Shown here piece after piece: positions 1 to 11,733 of a stretch of DNA of 64,000 nucleotides; the stretch's first letter is position 1, and every line of letters starts with the position of its first letter. Origin of the DNA: Caenorhabditis remanei. Taxonomy: Eukaryota; Nematoda; Chromadorea; Rhabditida; Rhabditidae. Location: NCBI RefSeq assembly GCF_010183535.1, contig NC_071332.1:20460001-20524000 (forward strand). The letters are read 5' to 3'. A program made the translations under genes and the position numbers. Below the pieces are notes generated by a model. That model saw only the letters and a program-made list of their open reading frames with translations. It had not been told where the DNA came from and did no database searches.

Positions 1-2470
1 GAATCAGTGATCCATTCGATTCATGAGAGGAATCCGGAGAAAGTCAGCCAGTATGCTGGTTATTATGGGTTAGTTGGTGTATTGACGTGGTTTTGGTGTT
101 TTGACGTGTTTTTTGTGAGTTTGCGCTTTTTTGGTGAGTTGGCGCACTTTCGGTGAGTTGGCGCGTTTCTAGTGTCTTGAAGCGATTTCGGTATTTTGAG
201 ACCTATTTTGAGCATTCTGGCAAATTTATCATTGATGTGAAGCATTTTAGGCCAGTTTTTTTAATGAATTGGCGCATTTTTGGTGAATTGGCGCATTTTA
301 GGTGCTTTGACGCGATTCTAGTGCCTCATACTTTCTGCCACTCTTGACACATTTCCTATGACTTGTCAACATTTTGAGCCAAAATCCAAAGAATTTGAAC
401 AAAAACTCATCCAGTGAGGGATTTTCGAAAATTTTCGAAAATCTGAAATTCACTTTTCTTGATGTATCGCAATCAGTTTTGCTCCACAGGTTCCGATGAT
501 TACATATTTGGAATCAGCAAATCAAGACGGTTCAGAAAAGTATAAACATGCCTAGGTTTAGAAAATTTCAAATTTTGGGTCTCACCACGAAAACACTAAA
601 ATCCTTGTATCTCAGGAAGTTTTGAGTTTTGAAGGAAAATGAAAGTAAATTTAGAATCAGCAAAACAAGGCGGTTCTTTTGAGTATAATTATGAAATGTT
701 TTGAAAGTGTTGAATTTTCTGACTTTTACCCGATCTCAACCGATCTCAACCAATCTTAACCAACTTTATCCCAAATTACAACTCTAGATTCAGTACCTAA
801 CACTTTTTTGCACTCCTGACGCGTTTCCTGTGACTTGACGCATTTCTAGTTCCACTTTCCAGACAAGCCGTGATCTTCGCGGCATACATGATCACTTGCC
901 TATTCGCTCCATCAATTCTTCACATCAGCACTTCTAAAAGTTTACTGATCTTCTCCGCTGTCGCCTACACAATGTTTCCCCTTGGATTCCTGTTTTTCAA
1001 TATTTATTTTTACTTTTTCTCTGCTGTTCTATTGGGTATTGGCATAGCATGTACGTAGGTCAAACTATTTTCAGGATAATATGTAGATCAAAAATTAAGT
1101 TTACTTTTCGGGAATGAACAGCTATTTGTCACAACACTCAACTAGAGAGACTATCGAATCGAATGTCTCGATTTCGTGGTCCGTTGGAAATTGTTGGTGA
1201 GTTGTTGGCGCACTTTCGGTGCCTTGACGCATTTCTAGATCTATTCAATTTCCAGCCTAATGATTAGTGCATGCATCCTTGCTGGTATCACCTCGTTCAC
1301 CGTACCAACGATTCCTACAGTAACCCAAAATTCCAATTCCACGTTGCAATATCCACATAAACGGAGTTATAGTGATAATGAGATGTAAGAAGTCAATAAA
1401 AAGTTTTGTAAATCAAATTTTTTAAAATAATTTCAGAAAAATGTTATCCGCTGCATTTTCTGGAATTTCAGCACTTGCCATTGTGACATTCGCCTTGATG
1501 CCATCGAAAAGTGTGGAGAACTCACTGGAAAGCGCAGAGAAAAAGCACGGATTTATGGATTCTCTAAGTAAGTTACTTGCACCGAAAATGCGTCAGTGTC
1601 ACTCCCCTTGACGCATTTCTCGATCCGATACCCCAAGTCTTTCAGAACTCACTTGCTCCACAATAATCTCCCCGAAACTAATGCAACTTCTTCCCTTGAC
1701 AATTCTCGGAGGATTCAATGTATCTTTCTGGTTGGCTATATTTCCGACAGCAATGCATTTCACAAAAAGCAATGCAAGTTTGATCTACATCCCTGCGATC
1801 TACAGTCTAGGCGCGGGGCTTGGCGAGGTTTTGAGTAAGTCACGAGAATCGCGTCAGCACAGTACTCGTTTTTTTTCAGTAGGCATCCTGATCTCAGCTT
1901 TGTCCAAACGAATCAAGGGATTCGGGCTAAAACCAACTATGTTAATCGGTGCCCTCACTGTATGTATCTATTGTGGTCTGGTCCATATCTCAACACCGTT
2001 TGAAGCTCCAATGCGACCAACCAGTCAAGACTCGATTTGGATTCAACAGGGGTATGGTATCCGGAAACGCGCCAAGCGAACCGACACTGACGCATTTTCG
2101 GTGCATTGACGCATTTCTCGATCTCATCCTTTTCAGCTACCCTTTGGTCTTCATCATCTCATTTTTCTGCGGAATAAGTGATTGTTGTATCAATGGTGTC
2201 AGAAGTGTCATCTGTGCCCTCGTCCTGCCACAAAGACGTGCTCAATCCTATGCGGTGACTCGAATGTATCATGCAGCCGCCTGTATGATTTGTTTCTTCT
2301 TCTCACCCATTGTCCCATTATACATTTATACTTTTGTACTCCCCGTTCTCTCCATTTGCTCTACTTTTCTACTCTTCCGAGTCGTCGATAGCACGGTGAT
2401 CATGGAGAGGAAAATGACAGAGCAGATGAATATTGTGAAGATTGAAGTTTTTAAAACGAATGTTCAATGA
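1..2470 (+). CDS. UNC-93-like membrane protein (5' end outside window)
   Basis: Multi-pass membrane protein resembling UNC-93-type (MFS-fold) proteins, some of which regulate potassium channels in nematode muscle. Exons as I read them: 1-68, 863-1050, 1100-1196, 1256-1384, 1437-1567, 1646-1834, 1880-2051, 2137-2470 (TGA). Phases agree throughout, giving about 435 residues here. The family signature is at the start (SQYAGYYGQAVIFAAYM across the first junction) and in exon 3 (NSYLSQHSTRETIESN, the conserved loop after the fourth or so helix). Many hydrophobic helices follow, and the tail is short and charged. The start codon and first helix lie upstream of the window. The third exon uses a weak acceptor (ATTAAG) instead of TTTCAG; it is the only one that keeps the conserved loop in frame. 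The family is clear; which paralogue it is, and its function, are not. Confidence 0.85.
62..862. repeat. Intron 1 of the UNC-93-like gene: degenerate 18-bp tandem repeat plus dispersed repeat
   Basis: Positions 62-345 hold degenerate copies of an 18-bp unit close to GTGAGTTGGCGCATTTTT. Its GGCGC/GACGC-TTT core recurs in other introns up to 4.3 kb. Positions 420-720 hold a dispersed repeat (phrases such as GGTCTCACCACGAAAAC and ATAAACATGCCTAGGTTTAG) that is also found in the SLC2 gene intron near 45.1-45.5 kb. No coding exon was seen. Confidence 0.6.
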
Positions 2471-2867
2471 AGAATTTTGAATTCCACTGAAAACGCGTCA
2501 AGGCACGAGAAACGCGCCAAGTTACGAAAGACGCGTCAAGACACGAAAAGTACGCAAACTCACCAAAAATATTTCAAATCAATGAGAAATGCCCCAAAAA
2601 AGCTTAAAAATGGCCTCAAACATATTTTCACTAGAATCGCGCCAATTCGCCGAAAATGCGCAAACTCACGGAAAGTACGTCAAGACAGAAAAAGTGCGGG
2701 AAATTCAAAAATTTGCGCTGTTTAACAACTTTTTCCCCGTGACCCCACAACTATTCTCCAAGTCTCCAATTTTTTCACGGAATTCAAAAAAAATCAATAC
2801 CAAAAACTTTTTCTCCTACTCGATAACATTTCTCATTTCTACTACTCGCCTTTATTCGCAACTCACA

Positions 2868-4258
2868 ATGAGCAGACATTCGAAGGTAAGGCTATTCATC
2901 ACTGACGCGTTTCTGGTGCCTGGCGCGTTTCTGGTGCACAGACACTGGAAATGCGTCAGCATCCGAATTTTTTGAATTTCAGAATAATTCTCACATCTGG
3001 GATCATATGATGTACCAACCAACCATCCGTCGTAACCCATACTATTTGAACAGTACAACTTTTTTTTCGCTAAATTTTTTTTTGAAAATTTTTTTTCAGC
3101 CTGTCACGACACCACGGGCTCTTCTATAAGTCTTGTTGAGTATTCACGTCAAGAGATTACGGTAGTCTCGCCACGTATAAAGTGTCCGGTCAAGGTGAGA
3201 GGTCAAACCTTTTTTTAAAATTAAAATTAAAATTTTCAAAAAAATATTTCATTTCTCGAAAACTCTTGATCTAGTCAAATACCATGCCTATGTATAATGA
3301 AGTCATGTGTAGAATTCCGTCGAAACACGTAACAAAAACCAACAGTTTTTGTAGATCAAAATATTTTCCAGCCGCGACGCATCGAGAAGCCACGCGACGC
3401 GTACGTCACAAATCGGGAGCGTGAACAGGCGGAACCACCGAAACAGCTGGCTGCGTGGAAGTTCTCACCGGTTCGAAAAGTTATGGTATGTTGGCACGGA
3501 AAGTGCGTCAAGGCACGGGAAACGCGCCAAGGCACCAGAAATGCGCCAACATCGTTTTACTTACAGTACAACCCTCACGACGTCTCCAACGCTTTTGAAG
3601 CTTATCAGCACCGTTTGCTGGTCAAAAAGTGGGCGGAGCCAAAACGGACCCATACTCATCACGCTCATACCCATCACCGTACTACTCACAAAAAACAAGT
3701 AACCATTAACGAGACGGCAACGGAGATCATCGAGGATAAATGGTAAGCACCAAAAAAGCGCCAGCAAATGTTGAGTTGACGCATTTCCGGATGATTTCAG
3801 CCCAAAATACCAGAAGTTCAGTCTTACTAACCAACGAAACGATGAGGTCCAAATCGACAAGTATACGAGTGCAAAAGTGGTTTCTGAAGTTTCTGAAGAC
3901 GTGGAAAAGCACGATGACGTCGTCAGAATTCAGAAGCCACGAAAACCCGGATTCTATGGAACGATTGAGGCGGAGCTATCGGCGGAGCAGGCGGCCACCC
4001 ACCTATCGTATGCATGTGAGAATCTGGAACGTCTTCAGTTTGTCACCGACGCCGTCTACCCGCAGGCTTCTGATCATTTGGTAAATGTGGTATCTAGAAA
4101 GCAAAAAAAAACATTCAAAAAAATTTCAGAAAAATCTGCGGGAAATCGAAGATGACGTGAAAGATTTTGGCTGTCAGATGAGAAGACGTCGCGTGAAAGT
4201 GCCCACGTCGGCAGGCACCGCCACACAAGTCGCCCACTTTATCATTAATGATAATTAA
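2868..4258 (+). CDS. Unrecognised 293-residue protein, His-rich linker
   Basis: Exons: 2868-2885, 2983-3052, 3100-3194, 3372-3485, 3567-3742, 3801-4080, 4130-4258 (TAA). The total is 882 bases with consistent phases, giving about 293 residues. I do not recognise the family. It is basic and soluble-looking, with no signal peptide or membrane helix. The middle has a histidine-rich stretch (THTHHAHTHHRTTH). The C-terminal third (FYGTIEAELSAEQAATHLSY onward) looks helical and ends in an Arg/Lys-rich segment. It starts about 400 bases downstream of the UNC-93-like stop on the same strand. Introns 1, 4 and 5 contain the TGACGCGTTTC-type repeat that fills the neighbouring gene. The tiny first exon (six codons) is the least certain part; an alternative start inside exon 2 (Met-Met) is possible. 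Confidence 0.65.
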
Positions 4259-4498
4259 TCGATAATTGGCGCTTCCAAATTTTACAAACAAAAAATACAG
4301 AGGAATTATTAATTTTCGGGTGTTATCGGGTATCATCACATATCAAAACAGGGGTAATTACACAGAATAAATCAAATAATGCTCGGAAATAATATTATCA
4401 CAGATTGGGAAGGGTGGTTTTTGGATTATGAGTCGGGGGGAAATTGATGCTTAAAGTTGAATATCACAGAAAATATTATTCACAAAAATTACAAATTA

Positions 4499-6626
4499 TC
4501 ACAAAGTTGATGATGAGCACGCTGTCTTGGAACGTTCCTCGAATTCTTGAACTCGAATTTCTAGTTGAATCCGTACTTGAGCCAGTCGCGCCCGCTCCGC
4601 TTCGAGCTCTGCATTCTGAATTCTCAGCGCCGCGCATCGTTTATTCCATCGCTCCATTCCTTGTCCATCAGTGGCCGCTTGCTCTTCTCCGAGCAAATCG
4701 TCGATTTGAGCTCCGATTTTCGAGAAGAAACTCTTGACACCTTCTTCGTCATAGTAGATACCGGTGGTTTGGGTGGAGGCGTCGGTGGTAATGCGTTTTT
4801 CTTCTTCGATTACTCGCTGGAACTGGGAGAAATTAGTGGTGTTAAAGATTGCAACGTGGAAATTTAGCGCTGTTTTTTTTTAGAAAATCCACTTTGCCGC
4901 GTTTTAGCGCTGCTTACCAGCGCTAAAATCAACTTTAGCGCTGTTAAGCAGCGCTAAAATTAAACTGGTCGACTTTTAGCGCTGGTTAGCAGCGCTAAAA
5001 TCCACTTTTCAAAATTTAGCGCTGCTAACCAGCGCTAAAATCCACTTTATCGAGTTTTAACCTGCTTAACAGCGCTAAAATCCACTTGACCGAGTTTTAG
5101 CGCTTTTAAGCAGCGCTAAAATCTAATTTTACTCACCGGCAATGGAGAAGGAGTGATTCTTTGTGGAATTGGAGGTGGAATACTATCTGGTGTTGCTGAA
5201 ACTATTTATTTATTAGTTTTTACTCGAAAAAATAAAAAAAAAGAAATTTCTCACCTGGAAACGATGCGAAAGTAGTCGTCGTCGTCGTTGTGCTCACAGA
5301 AGTGGGTTGTGGCGGATCGGAATGCGAGGACCAGAGGGAGAGTGTGTTGGGCGGCGCGTCGGACACTTTTCCGCCATTTTTGCTGTTCACTGCGATTAGT
5401 TTCAGGTCGAGACTGGCACTTCGATTATGGCCACGCTGTTGAGGGCGAGCGGGTGGCGCTGGTGGAGGGCCTGGAAAAAAGTATATTTTATACGGTGAAA
5501 CTCGGTTAAATCAGTGAAAATCATGCAAAAATCGAATTTATATTTGAATTTCAGCAGACTTTTAGCTCTGTTAAGTTTTACAAGACACTCTCGTTTAGCG
5601 CTGCTAAACAGCGCTAAAATATTTGACACGTGGAAGTTTAGCGCTGCTTAGCAGCGTTAAAAATGACATTGTCCTCTTTTAGCGCTGCTAGCCAGCGCTA
5701 AAAGCATCTTCTTTTTAGCGATTAGCGCTGTTTAGCAGCGTTGAAAGTCCAATGTTCGTTTTTAGCGCTGCAAACCAGCGCTAAACTCTTTTTTTTAAGA
5801 ATACATTGCTTTTTGATGTTAAAAGCCCCTTCGGTTGCGAAGTAGCACATTTTTCTATTATTTTTACTGACCAAGTGGGCTTTTGAGTGCTAAAAGTGCT
5901 GAATGCTTGATAGCAGTCGGCCTGCTATCCACTAGCAACGGTGGTGTGTCGGAAAACTGTTTGATGATGGGTTGAGTTGTCCACTGAAACGAAATGTTTT
6001 TTTTTTGAAAAAATCATTTTGAAGAATAAAAAAACTTACACTTTTCACTGGTCCATCGCTGATTTCAACTGTTCCCAGACTTACAGCTGGACTCACTGCT
6101 GGTTTCTCTTTCTCCAACTCTTTCTCCCTTTCCCTTGGTTCTGTGATGGGCGGTCTTGCAAAAATCGGCAGTGCATCTGGAATCGGAACCTCTCCTTTCA
6201 CTTTCAGCACAACCAGATGCATTGCAATAGAGAATTCATTTAAATCGAGCCATCCGTCTTCATTTACATCGGCTAGCGACCAAATCTTCGAAAGGGATCC
6301 CATGTCTAAAGCGGAGCGTTTGAAGAATGCGACAATCCGCTGATCGGCGCCACAAAGGGCTCCCGATAGGTCAACTGCGCCTTGTGTCGTTTTTATCAGA
6401 TGTCTAAAGCATTTTGTGTAATATTCCTGTTGTTTTGGTGTGATTTTGAAGAGGGAATCTGACGTGGAATCGGCTGAAATTGATGGAATTCAGTCTCGAC
6501 GGAAACTTGACTTTTGTTACCTGGGCTAGCATGTTTCAGCCTTCTGGGACTGCTTATAATATCGGCAGCGACCTTCTCGAAATCACTATTCGAAAAATAA
6601 GACGATTTTTTGTCGTTTTCTGTCAT
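4499..6626 (-). CDS. reps-1: EH-domain endocytic adaptor, REPS1-like
   Basis: Exons on the minus strand: 6626-6521, 6473-6040, 5983-5872, 5470-5255, 5195-5137, 4822-4499; 416 residues. Residues about 55-150 form an EH domain (QQEYYTKCF... through LSKIWSLADVNEDGWLDLNEF). It has a complete EF-hand loop D-V-N-E-D-G-W-L-D-L-N-E and the REPS-type helix after it. EH domains bind NPF peptides in endocytic proteins, and REPS proteins link RalBP1/Ral signalling to endocytosis (family knowledge). A proline-rich linker follows (PPPAPPARP, SIPPPIPQR), then a C-terminal coiled coil (WNKRCAALRIQNAELEAERA) like the RalBP1-binding tail of REPS1. It has a single EH domain, unlike EPS15 or intersectin. Introns 3 and 5 carry AGCGCT palindrome arrays. 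It is divergent from the operon starting at 7141. Confidence 0.85.
4864..5125. repeat. AGCGCT palindrome array (reps-1 intron 5)
   Basis: About six copies of the 25-27 bp palindrome (TTTAGCGCTG-N5-CAGCGCTAAA), separated by short spacers, lie inside the intron between exons 5137-5195 and 4499-4822. Confidence 0.9.
5575..5790. repeat. AGCGCT palindrome array (reps-1 intron 3)
   Basis: About five or six palindrome copies with slightly degenerate arms (for example GCAGCGTTAAA), within the intron between reps-1 exons 3 and 4. Confidence 0.88.
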
Positions 6627-7140
6627 GGAAATTGATTTTTCTGTCTGTTTTGTGTAAATAAAGTGAAATGGCGACGGACACGGCAGGTGCGTCAATTCAC
6701 GAGAGACACGCCAGCAAGGCGCGATTCTCGTGTCCGAATTTTTGTGAAGACGTAAGGTGCTTTTCGAAGGATTCTGAAAGCTTATTGTGAAGTTTCTGGT
6801 ATAAAAATAGCCAAAAGATGTTCAAGTGCAAGTAATAATTAATTTTTATCAATAAAACTCTCAATTTATGCTCAGAAATGGGCTAAAATGGCTCAATTTT
6901 CAATGAATACCATTGTGGCAAGATTTCATGTAAAGTTATGTGTATTTCTATAAATTTTCTGTTATAAATAAACAAAAACAAATCAAATTCCTTTAAAAAT
7001 TGTTAAAATTATTTGCTCTCTTTGGTTTTTTGGCTGAAAATCGATACTTTGCTCTGTTTTGGCAGCTTATCTTCATTCCCGCGTTGCCAGGCAACAAGAA
7101 TCCAATCTCTCACATTCTATCACCTATTTTCAGGTAAACC
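6627..7140. promoter_or_regulatory. Divergent intergenic region, reps-1 / operon
   Basis: 514 bases separate the reps-1 start (minus) from the first operon gene (plus), so both promoters should lie here. Around 6685-6730 there is a block of the GCGTCAA / ACGCGCC repeat family. The rest is AT-rich. A pyrimidine run ending in TTTTCAG at 7127-7133, just before the 7141 ATG, looks like a trans-splice acceptor (SL1-type by inference). Confidence 0.5.
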
Positions 7141-8450
7141 ATGTCTCAAAACAAGAAACTGACGAAAAAAGAGATAAAAACGCTGAAAAATGCGCTCGGA
7201 AAGCAAGGCATAACGATGGAAGAACACGAAAAAGCGCAGAAATCCACAAAACCGTGTGAAATTCTGCAAATCGATTGTTTCACGATTGGAGATAAGGATA
7301 AACTGTTGCTCAGTGACGGATGGTACATTGGATATGCTGTCGAGTATAATGGAGTTGGAATGGAAGCGGGTGGAGGTCTTCGCACTCCTCCCGGTGAACC
7401 AGAAGAATCGGATAGCAGCGATGAGTCAGAAGAAGATGTTGACGCAGAAGATAGTGACGAAGATGAAGAAGACACAGAAAACGAGACCAGCGGATTTGAC
7501 TCAGATCCACCATCAGATGCCGAAAATGGTGAAGGTGCGGAAGCTGCACCGCAAGTTCGAAACCACCTTCGCCGTCGCGATAGTGACGAGGACAGTGATA
7601 AAGGACAACTTTTGTACGGACTGGACGAGAATTTTTATGTGGACAAAGGGCGGATGACTGCAGTTAGTACCACGTTGTACGATAGGGCAATCAAGAAAAC
7701 TTTCAAAACTGGGGATTTGATGTAAGTTGTCTTCTTCTCGAGTTTTTTCACTGCTTTTCATCTTTAGCGCTGCTTCACAGCGTTAAATCCTGTGCTTGGC
7801 GGAAGTTTAGCGCTGGTTAGCAGCGCTAAAATCAGCGACGTGGAAGTTTAGCGCTGCTTAACAGCGCTAAACCATTTGCAACACTAAACTTTAGCGCTGC
7901 TAACCAGCGCTAAACTTTCATGCCATTTCGTGGTTTTAGCGCTGCTTAACAGCGCTAAACCCTATGCTTCGCGGAAGTTTAGCGCTGCTGAACAGCGCTA
8001 AAGCTCCACGTTGTCGCCTTTTAGCGCTGTTGACCTTTTCATTTCCTTAACTCAACGTCACCAAGTTTCAGAACAACCGAACGCTTTGTAACGGAGAAAT
8101 CAAATCGCTACGAACTTCATCGAGGATACCAGCTTATCGGCGATGACGACATTCCTTGTGTGATGACGGAAGACTCCGAAGAAGAAGAGGAAGACCGAAG
8201 TTCGGAGCCAGATTACACCGCTCACTCAGGTCTCTGGTGTAACTTTGTGATTGCTCCGATTGAGTTACAAGATATTGAAACGAGGCGAAAAGCGAAGATT
8301 GCGGAGGAGAAATCGTCGACGATACCGTTGGATAAGGATAAAATTGCTCAAATATCCGCGGCTATGGCGAATATCAAGCTGCCGACACCTCCAGGATGGG
8401 AGGGTATCAGTGATTCGAAGATTTTGGAATTTGTTAGAGATAAAATGTAA
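7141..8450 (+). CDS. Acidic protein of unknown function, first gene of probable operon
   Basis: Two exons, 7141-7721 and 8072-8450 (TAA), 319 residues. I do not recognise the family. The N-terminus is Lys-rich (KKLTKKEIKTLKNALGKQG). A central low-complexity acidic tract of roughly 70 residues follows, dominated by Glu, Asp and Ser; a second acidic run (EDSEEEEEDRSSEPD) comes early in exon 2. The C-terminal region has short hydrophobic blocks (LWCNFVIAPIEL, LPTPPGWEGISDSKILEFV) that may form a small fold. It has no membrane segment and looks like a nuclear or cytosolic protein. It lies 138 bases upstream of gtf-2F2 on the same strand with an AATAAA at about 8461, the spacing typical of a nematode operon. 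The intron (7722-8071) is filled with palindromes. Confidence 0.75.
7762..8032. repeat. AGCGCT palindrome array (intron of 7141 gene)
   Basis: About seven or eight palindromes in 270 bases, with spacers often containing CCACGT or GACGTGG. The last copy is cut short at TTTAGCGCTGTTGAC. Confidence 0.9.
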
Positions 8451-8588
8451 ATTATCGCATAATAAATATTTATTACTTTCTTTTATCTAATTTTCCACTT
8501 TTTTATATGGGTTTATCGCCCTACTTTTATCTTAATTAAGTGTTTTCCTCTCGTTCGATTCTCCGTTTTTTTTTCAGTCAGACTCAAA

Positions 8589-9754
8589 ATGACGTCGACT
8601 ACGCGGAAACGTTACGACAACGATGTCGATTGTGAGCTGGCAAAACGAAGCATTTGGCTGGTAAAAGTGCCCAGATACTTGTCAGAATTGTGGGAGGCCA
8701 ACGAAGGACATGTCGTCGGAAAATTGCAAATCGGAGCTCAAGTGGAATTTCTGACAGCCAAAGGACTCATTCAACCGACGCCAAAGGACGAAGGAGAGGG
8801 AACGTCAGCAGCGGCATCTGCAGCCAACGCGGAAGCTTCAGAAATTCCAACTCAGTACTCATTCATTCTTCATGATGTCAAAAGTCAGACAATGAGTGTG
8901 TTGAGTGAGGATAAACAAGCACTTGGAAGTGAGGCAACCGTGAAAACTGGACGACTAGCTATCGAAGGACGAATCATAAAAAAGGCGGAATGTCGCCCAC
9001 CGGCAACGTCTAAATATATGAAGATGAAATTGGCGCATATTGTCAAGAATACACAGCCAAAGAAGACGGTGAAAATGATTGATAAGGCGGCGGTGAAGTT
9101 CAAGCCAGTATCGGTGCACGCAGAGGATATGATAAAGAGTAAACAGAAGAAGGATGGAGCGAAGACGTACAGAGCTGATCGGGATGTCCTCAGACAGGCG
9201 TTGTTTAAGGCGTTCGAGAAGCACAGTTTCTACAGGTACGGGTTAAAGTGGCAATAACAACGCTAAAATACCACTTCTAGTCTTTTAGCGATGCTAAACA
9301 GCGCTAAAGCTCAACCTTGACATTTTTTAGCGCTGTTTAGCAGCGCTAAAGTGCCCTGCTGTCACCTGTTTGCGCTGTTTAGCAGCGCTAATGTGTCCCG
9401 TTGACATCTTTTAGCGCTGTTTAGCAGCGCTAAAGCTCCACGGTTTCACCTTTTAGCGTTGTTAAGCAGCGCTAAAACTCCACGTTTTCGTTTTTTAGCG
9501 CTGCTAAACAGCGCTAAATTGTGCAAGGAGGGATTTCAAACTAAAATATCGTAATTATGAATGTTTTCACATTTAATATTTCTAATTTTTCCAGACTCCA
9601 AGATCTCCAGCAACTCCTTCAACAACCGGTCAGCTACGTCAAAGAGGTTCTCCAAGAAATCGCCGTCTACAACACGGCGCCACCACACAAGTCACTGTGG
9701 TGTCTGAAACCCGAGTATTGTAACTACAAAGTCAATGCTCAATCTGAACAATGA
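8589..9754 (+). CDS. gtf-2F2: TFIIF beta subunit (RAP30)
   Basis: Exons 8589-9235 and 9595-9754 (TGA), 268 residues, the usual RAP30 length. The small subunit of general factor TFIIF binds RNA polymerase II and helps recruit it to promoters. Visible family features: an N-terminal dimerisation fold containing IWLVKVPRYLSELWEA and VGKLQIG; the central GRIIKKAECRP motif; and a C-terminal winged-helix DNA-binding domain (RADRDVLRQALFKAFEKHSFY, then LQDLQQLLQQPVSYVKEVL and YNTAPPHKSLWCLKPEY). The start ATG follows a long T-run and TTTTCAG (8572-8579), expected for a trans-splice acceptor inside an operon. The single intron sits in the winged helix and is full of AGCGCT palindromes. Confidence 0.95.
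9275..9520. repeat. AGCGCT palindrome array (gtf-2F2 intron)
   Basis: Six or so palindromes between exons 1 and 2 of gtf-2F2. Several have single-base arm changes (GCGATG, GCGTTG), consistent with independent decay. One more decayed unit lies at 9943-9963 in the gtf-2F2/tgt-2 spacer. Confidence 0.9.
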
Positions 9755-10062
9755 TCTTGTCAAATGTTTTATTTATTTTGTCTCGTTTTTTATTGGATTA
9801 CACGAACGTTCTTTCGAAGAATGAATTGAAATATAAATATTTTTAAATCTGTAATATTTTGAATTCGTGTTGTTAAATTTTGTGTTGTGATGTAGGTAAA
9901 AACTGCCTATTTTACTTGAATTTTGTTAAAAGAGGATATCGGCACTGTTAAGCAGCGTTAAAATTATCGAATTAACAAATTTAGCGTCGAATTTTAACGT
10001 TTATCCGCTGATCGTTTGCAGTAAAGTTGTTCGAATAAAACCAACAAGTCTTATTTTTCAGA

Positions 10063-11556
10063 ATGGTAAAATTCTCTATCGAAAAGAAGACTTTACTCGG
10101 ACGTTTAGGTAAAATCGAGTCATGGGGTCCTGTAGAAGTAAATCATCACACCCCATCGTGCATGACTTATCTACGAGCCGGTCACATTCCTCATCTAACA
10201 TGGGATGTTGCTGAAAACCAGCTAAAACTCGAGCAGACTCCAATCTATCAAATGACACTTCCATCTCTTGTCACGAATGCAAAAATCATTGAAAAATTCG
10301 GAAAAGGCGCCGCAAAATTCTGTGGGATGCCTGGGAAAAATGCGATTCATTTGAAACCTTTCGATCCATTAGGGAAGCTACCCGGAGGTTATAATGATTC
10401 GAAATCGATTGCTGTTTGGACGGCGAATGGAAAAGTTTCGTTGGATGTGAAGACGTGGCGATCGATTGTGAATTCGTTCGGATGCTCGTCGTTTGAGAGT
10501 TTAGTTGATTATGATACACCGAAAGACGCCGGACAGAAGAAGTTGGTGAAAGCGGTGGATAGAACGAAGACATTTCATGAACAACTCTTTTTACAAGTAC
10601 TTTATCTCGGTTTCCCTCTTCAAATTAGATTTTTCTTATGTTTTCAGGACGAAAAAGTGTCTGGGGAGCGAGTGGTAGCGCTCGGCGGCGGTTTCAGCAA
10701 ATATCACAGAAGAAAATGTGCAGTTGATGTAGGATTGGCAGAAAATACATCCGCTTACACTGTTGAATTCCATGAATTCATTGAAGGAAAAGAGACGGAT
10801 GAGAAGGAGATGAAAGAGCTGTTAGAAGAGACATTTGTGAGTCAAAAAAGGTTTTTAGCGCTGCTTAACAGCGCTAAAATGTAGTCGATAAGATTTTAGC
10901 GCTGTTAAGCAGCGCTAAATATCCACGTTTTCAACTTTTAGCGCTGGTTAGCAGCTCTAAAAATCCACGTTGTCGTCTTTTAGCGCTGTTAAGCAGCGCT
11001 AATATGAAGCCGATTATGTTTTAGCGCTGTTAAGCAGCGCTAAAATAGAGTCGACAAGAATTTAGCGCTGCTAACCAGCGTTGAAACTCACTTCAAGCCA
11101 TTTTTCAGTCACCACTTCCCCCGACAAAACTCCGTTGCATTTCCGGACCATTCAACCCGAAAACCGTCCTTTTCTTGGTTCAACAAGGAATCGACTTCTT
11201 CGACTCAACGTTCCCCATCAAATTGGCTGAAGATGGGCATGCATTCTGTCTCGCCGACGACTATCCGACGTCTTCTAAATATGAAGTTGTGGATTTCAAT
11301 AATCAGAAGTTTGCCGACGACTTCACAACGCCTTTCGCAGGGTGTGCATGCTATACTTGTACGAAATACACGAAAGGATACCTGCAACATCTTCTTAATA
11401 CACGAGAATTGCTGGCATCGATTTTGTTAGTAATGTAAGTGAATGCAAAGCGAATTTGTCTGAAAATATATGCTTTCTTTCAGTCACAACATGACGGAGT
11501 ACGACCGAATGTTCAAATTGATTCGGAAGTCGTTGGAAAACTCGGAGGGACTTTGA
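10063..11556 (+). CDS. tgt-2: Queuine tRNA-ribosyltransferase accessory subunit (QTRT2)
   Basis: Exons 10063-10596, 10648-10836, 11109-11434, 11484-11556 (TGA), 373 residues. It is the partner of the catalytic TGT subunit in exchanging guanine for queuine at position 34 of GUN-anticodon tRNAs; in animals the heterodimer is at the mitochondrial outer membrane (family knowledge). It shows the TGT zinc site in exon 3 (GCACYTCTKYTKGYLQHLL, a CxC-x2-C pattern, with the ligand His in VIHN at the exon 3/4 junction). It also has LRAGHIPHLTWDV near the N-terminus and the family's NTRELLASILL helix. The residues that make the other subunit catalytic were not assessed. Intron 1 is only 51 bases, a multiple of three, without a stop, so retention would add 17 residues. 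It is the third gene of the operon, 308 bases after gtf-2F2. Confidence 0.93.
10853..11090. repeat. AGCGCT palindrome array (tgt-2 intron 2)
   Basis: About seven palindromes starting 16 bases inside the intron and ending about 20 bases before the acceptor, so they make up nearly the whole intron. Confidence 0.9.
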
Positions 11557-11733
11557 TACCTTGAAAATTGCTTTATTCTTGTTAAACTTATTGTTAATCT
11601 AATATTTCTGTTATTTTGTTCGTTGTTCTCAGTCTTAAAATATCAAAATGCATTCCAATCTTCTTGCTGTGTTTTATAATCTGGTTTTTATGCCAGTTTT
11701 ATTTCTTTATACTCTAAAAACCACGACTTTCGC

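Noticed and set aside
1051..1108. UNC-93-like gene as a pseudogene, because the TTTTCAG acceptor at about 1074 leads to a stop
   Set aside because: Using the AAG acceptor at 1097-1099 restores the conserved loop with correct phase, and every other exon is open, so the gene is probably intact.
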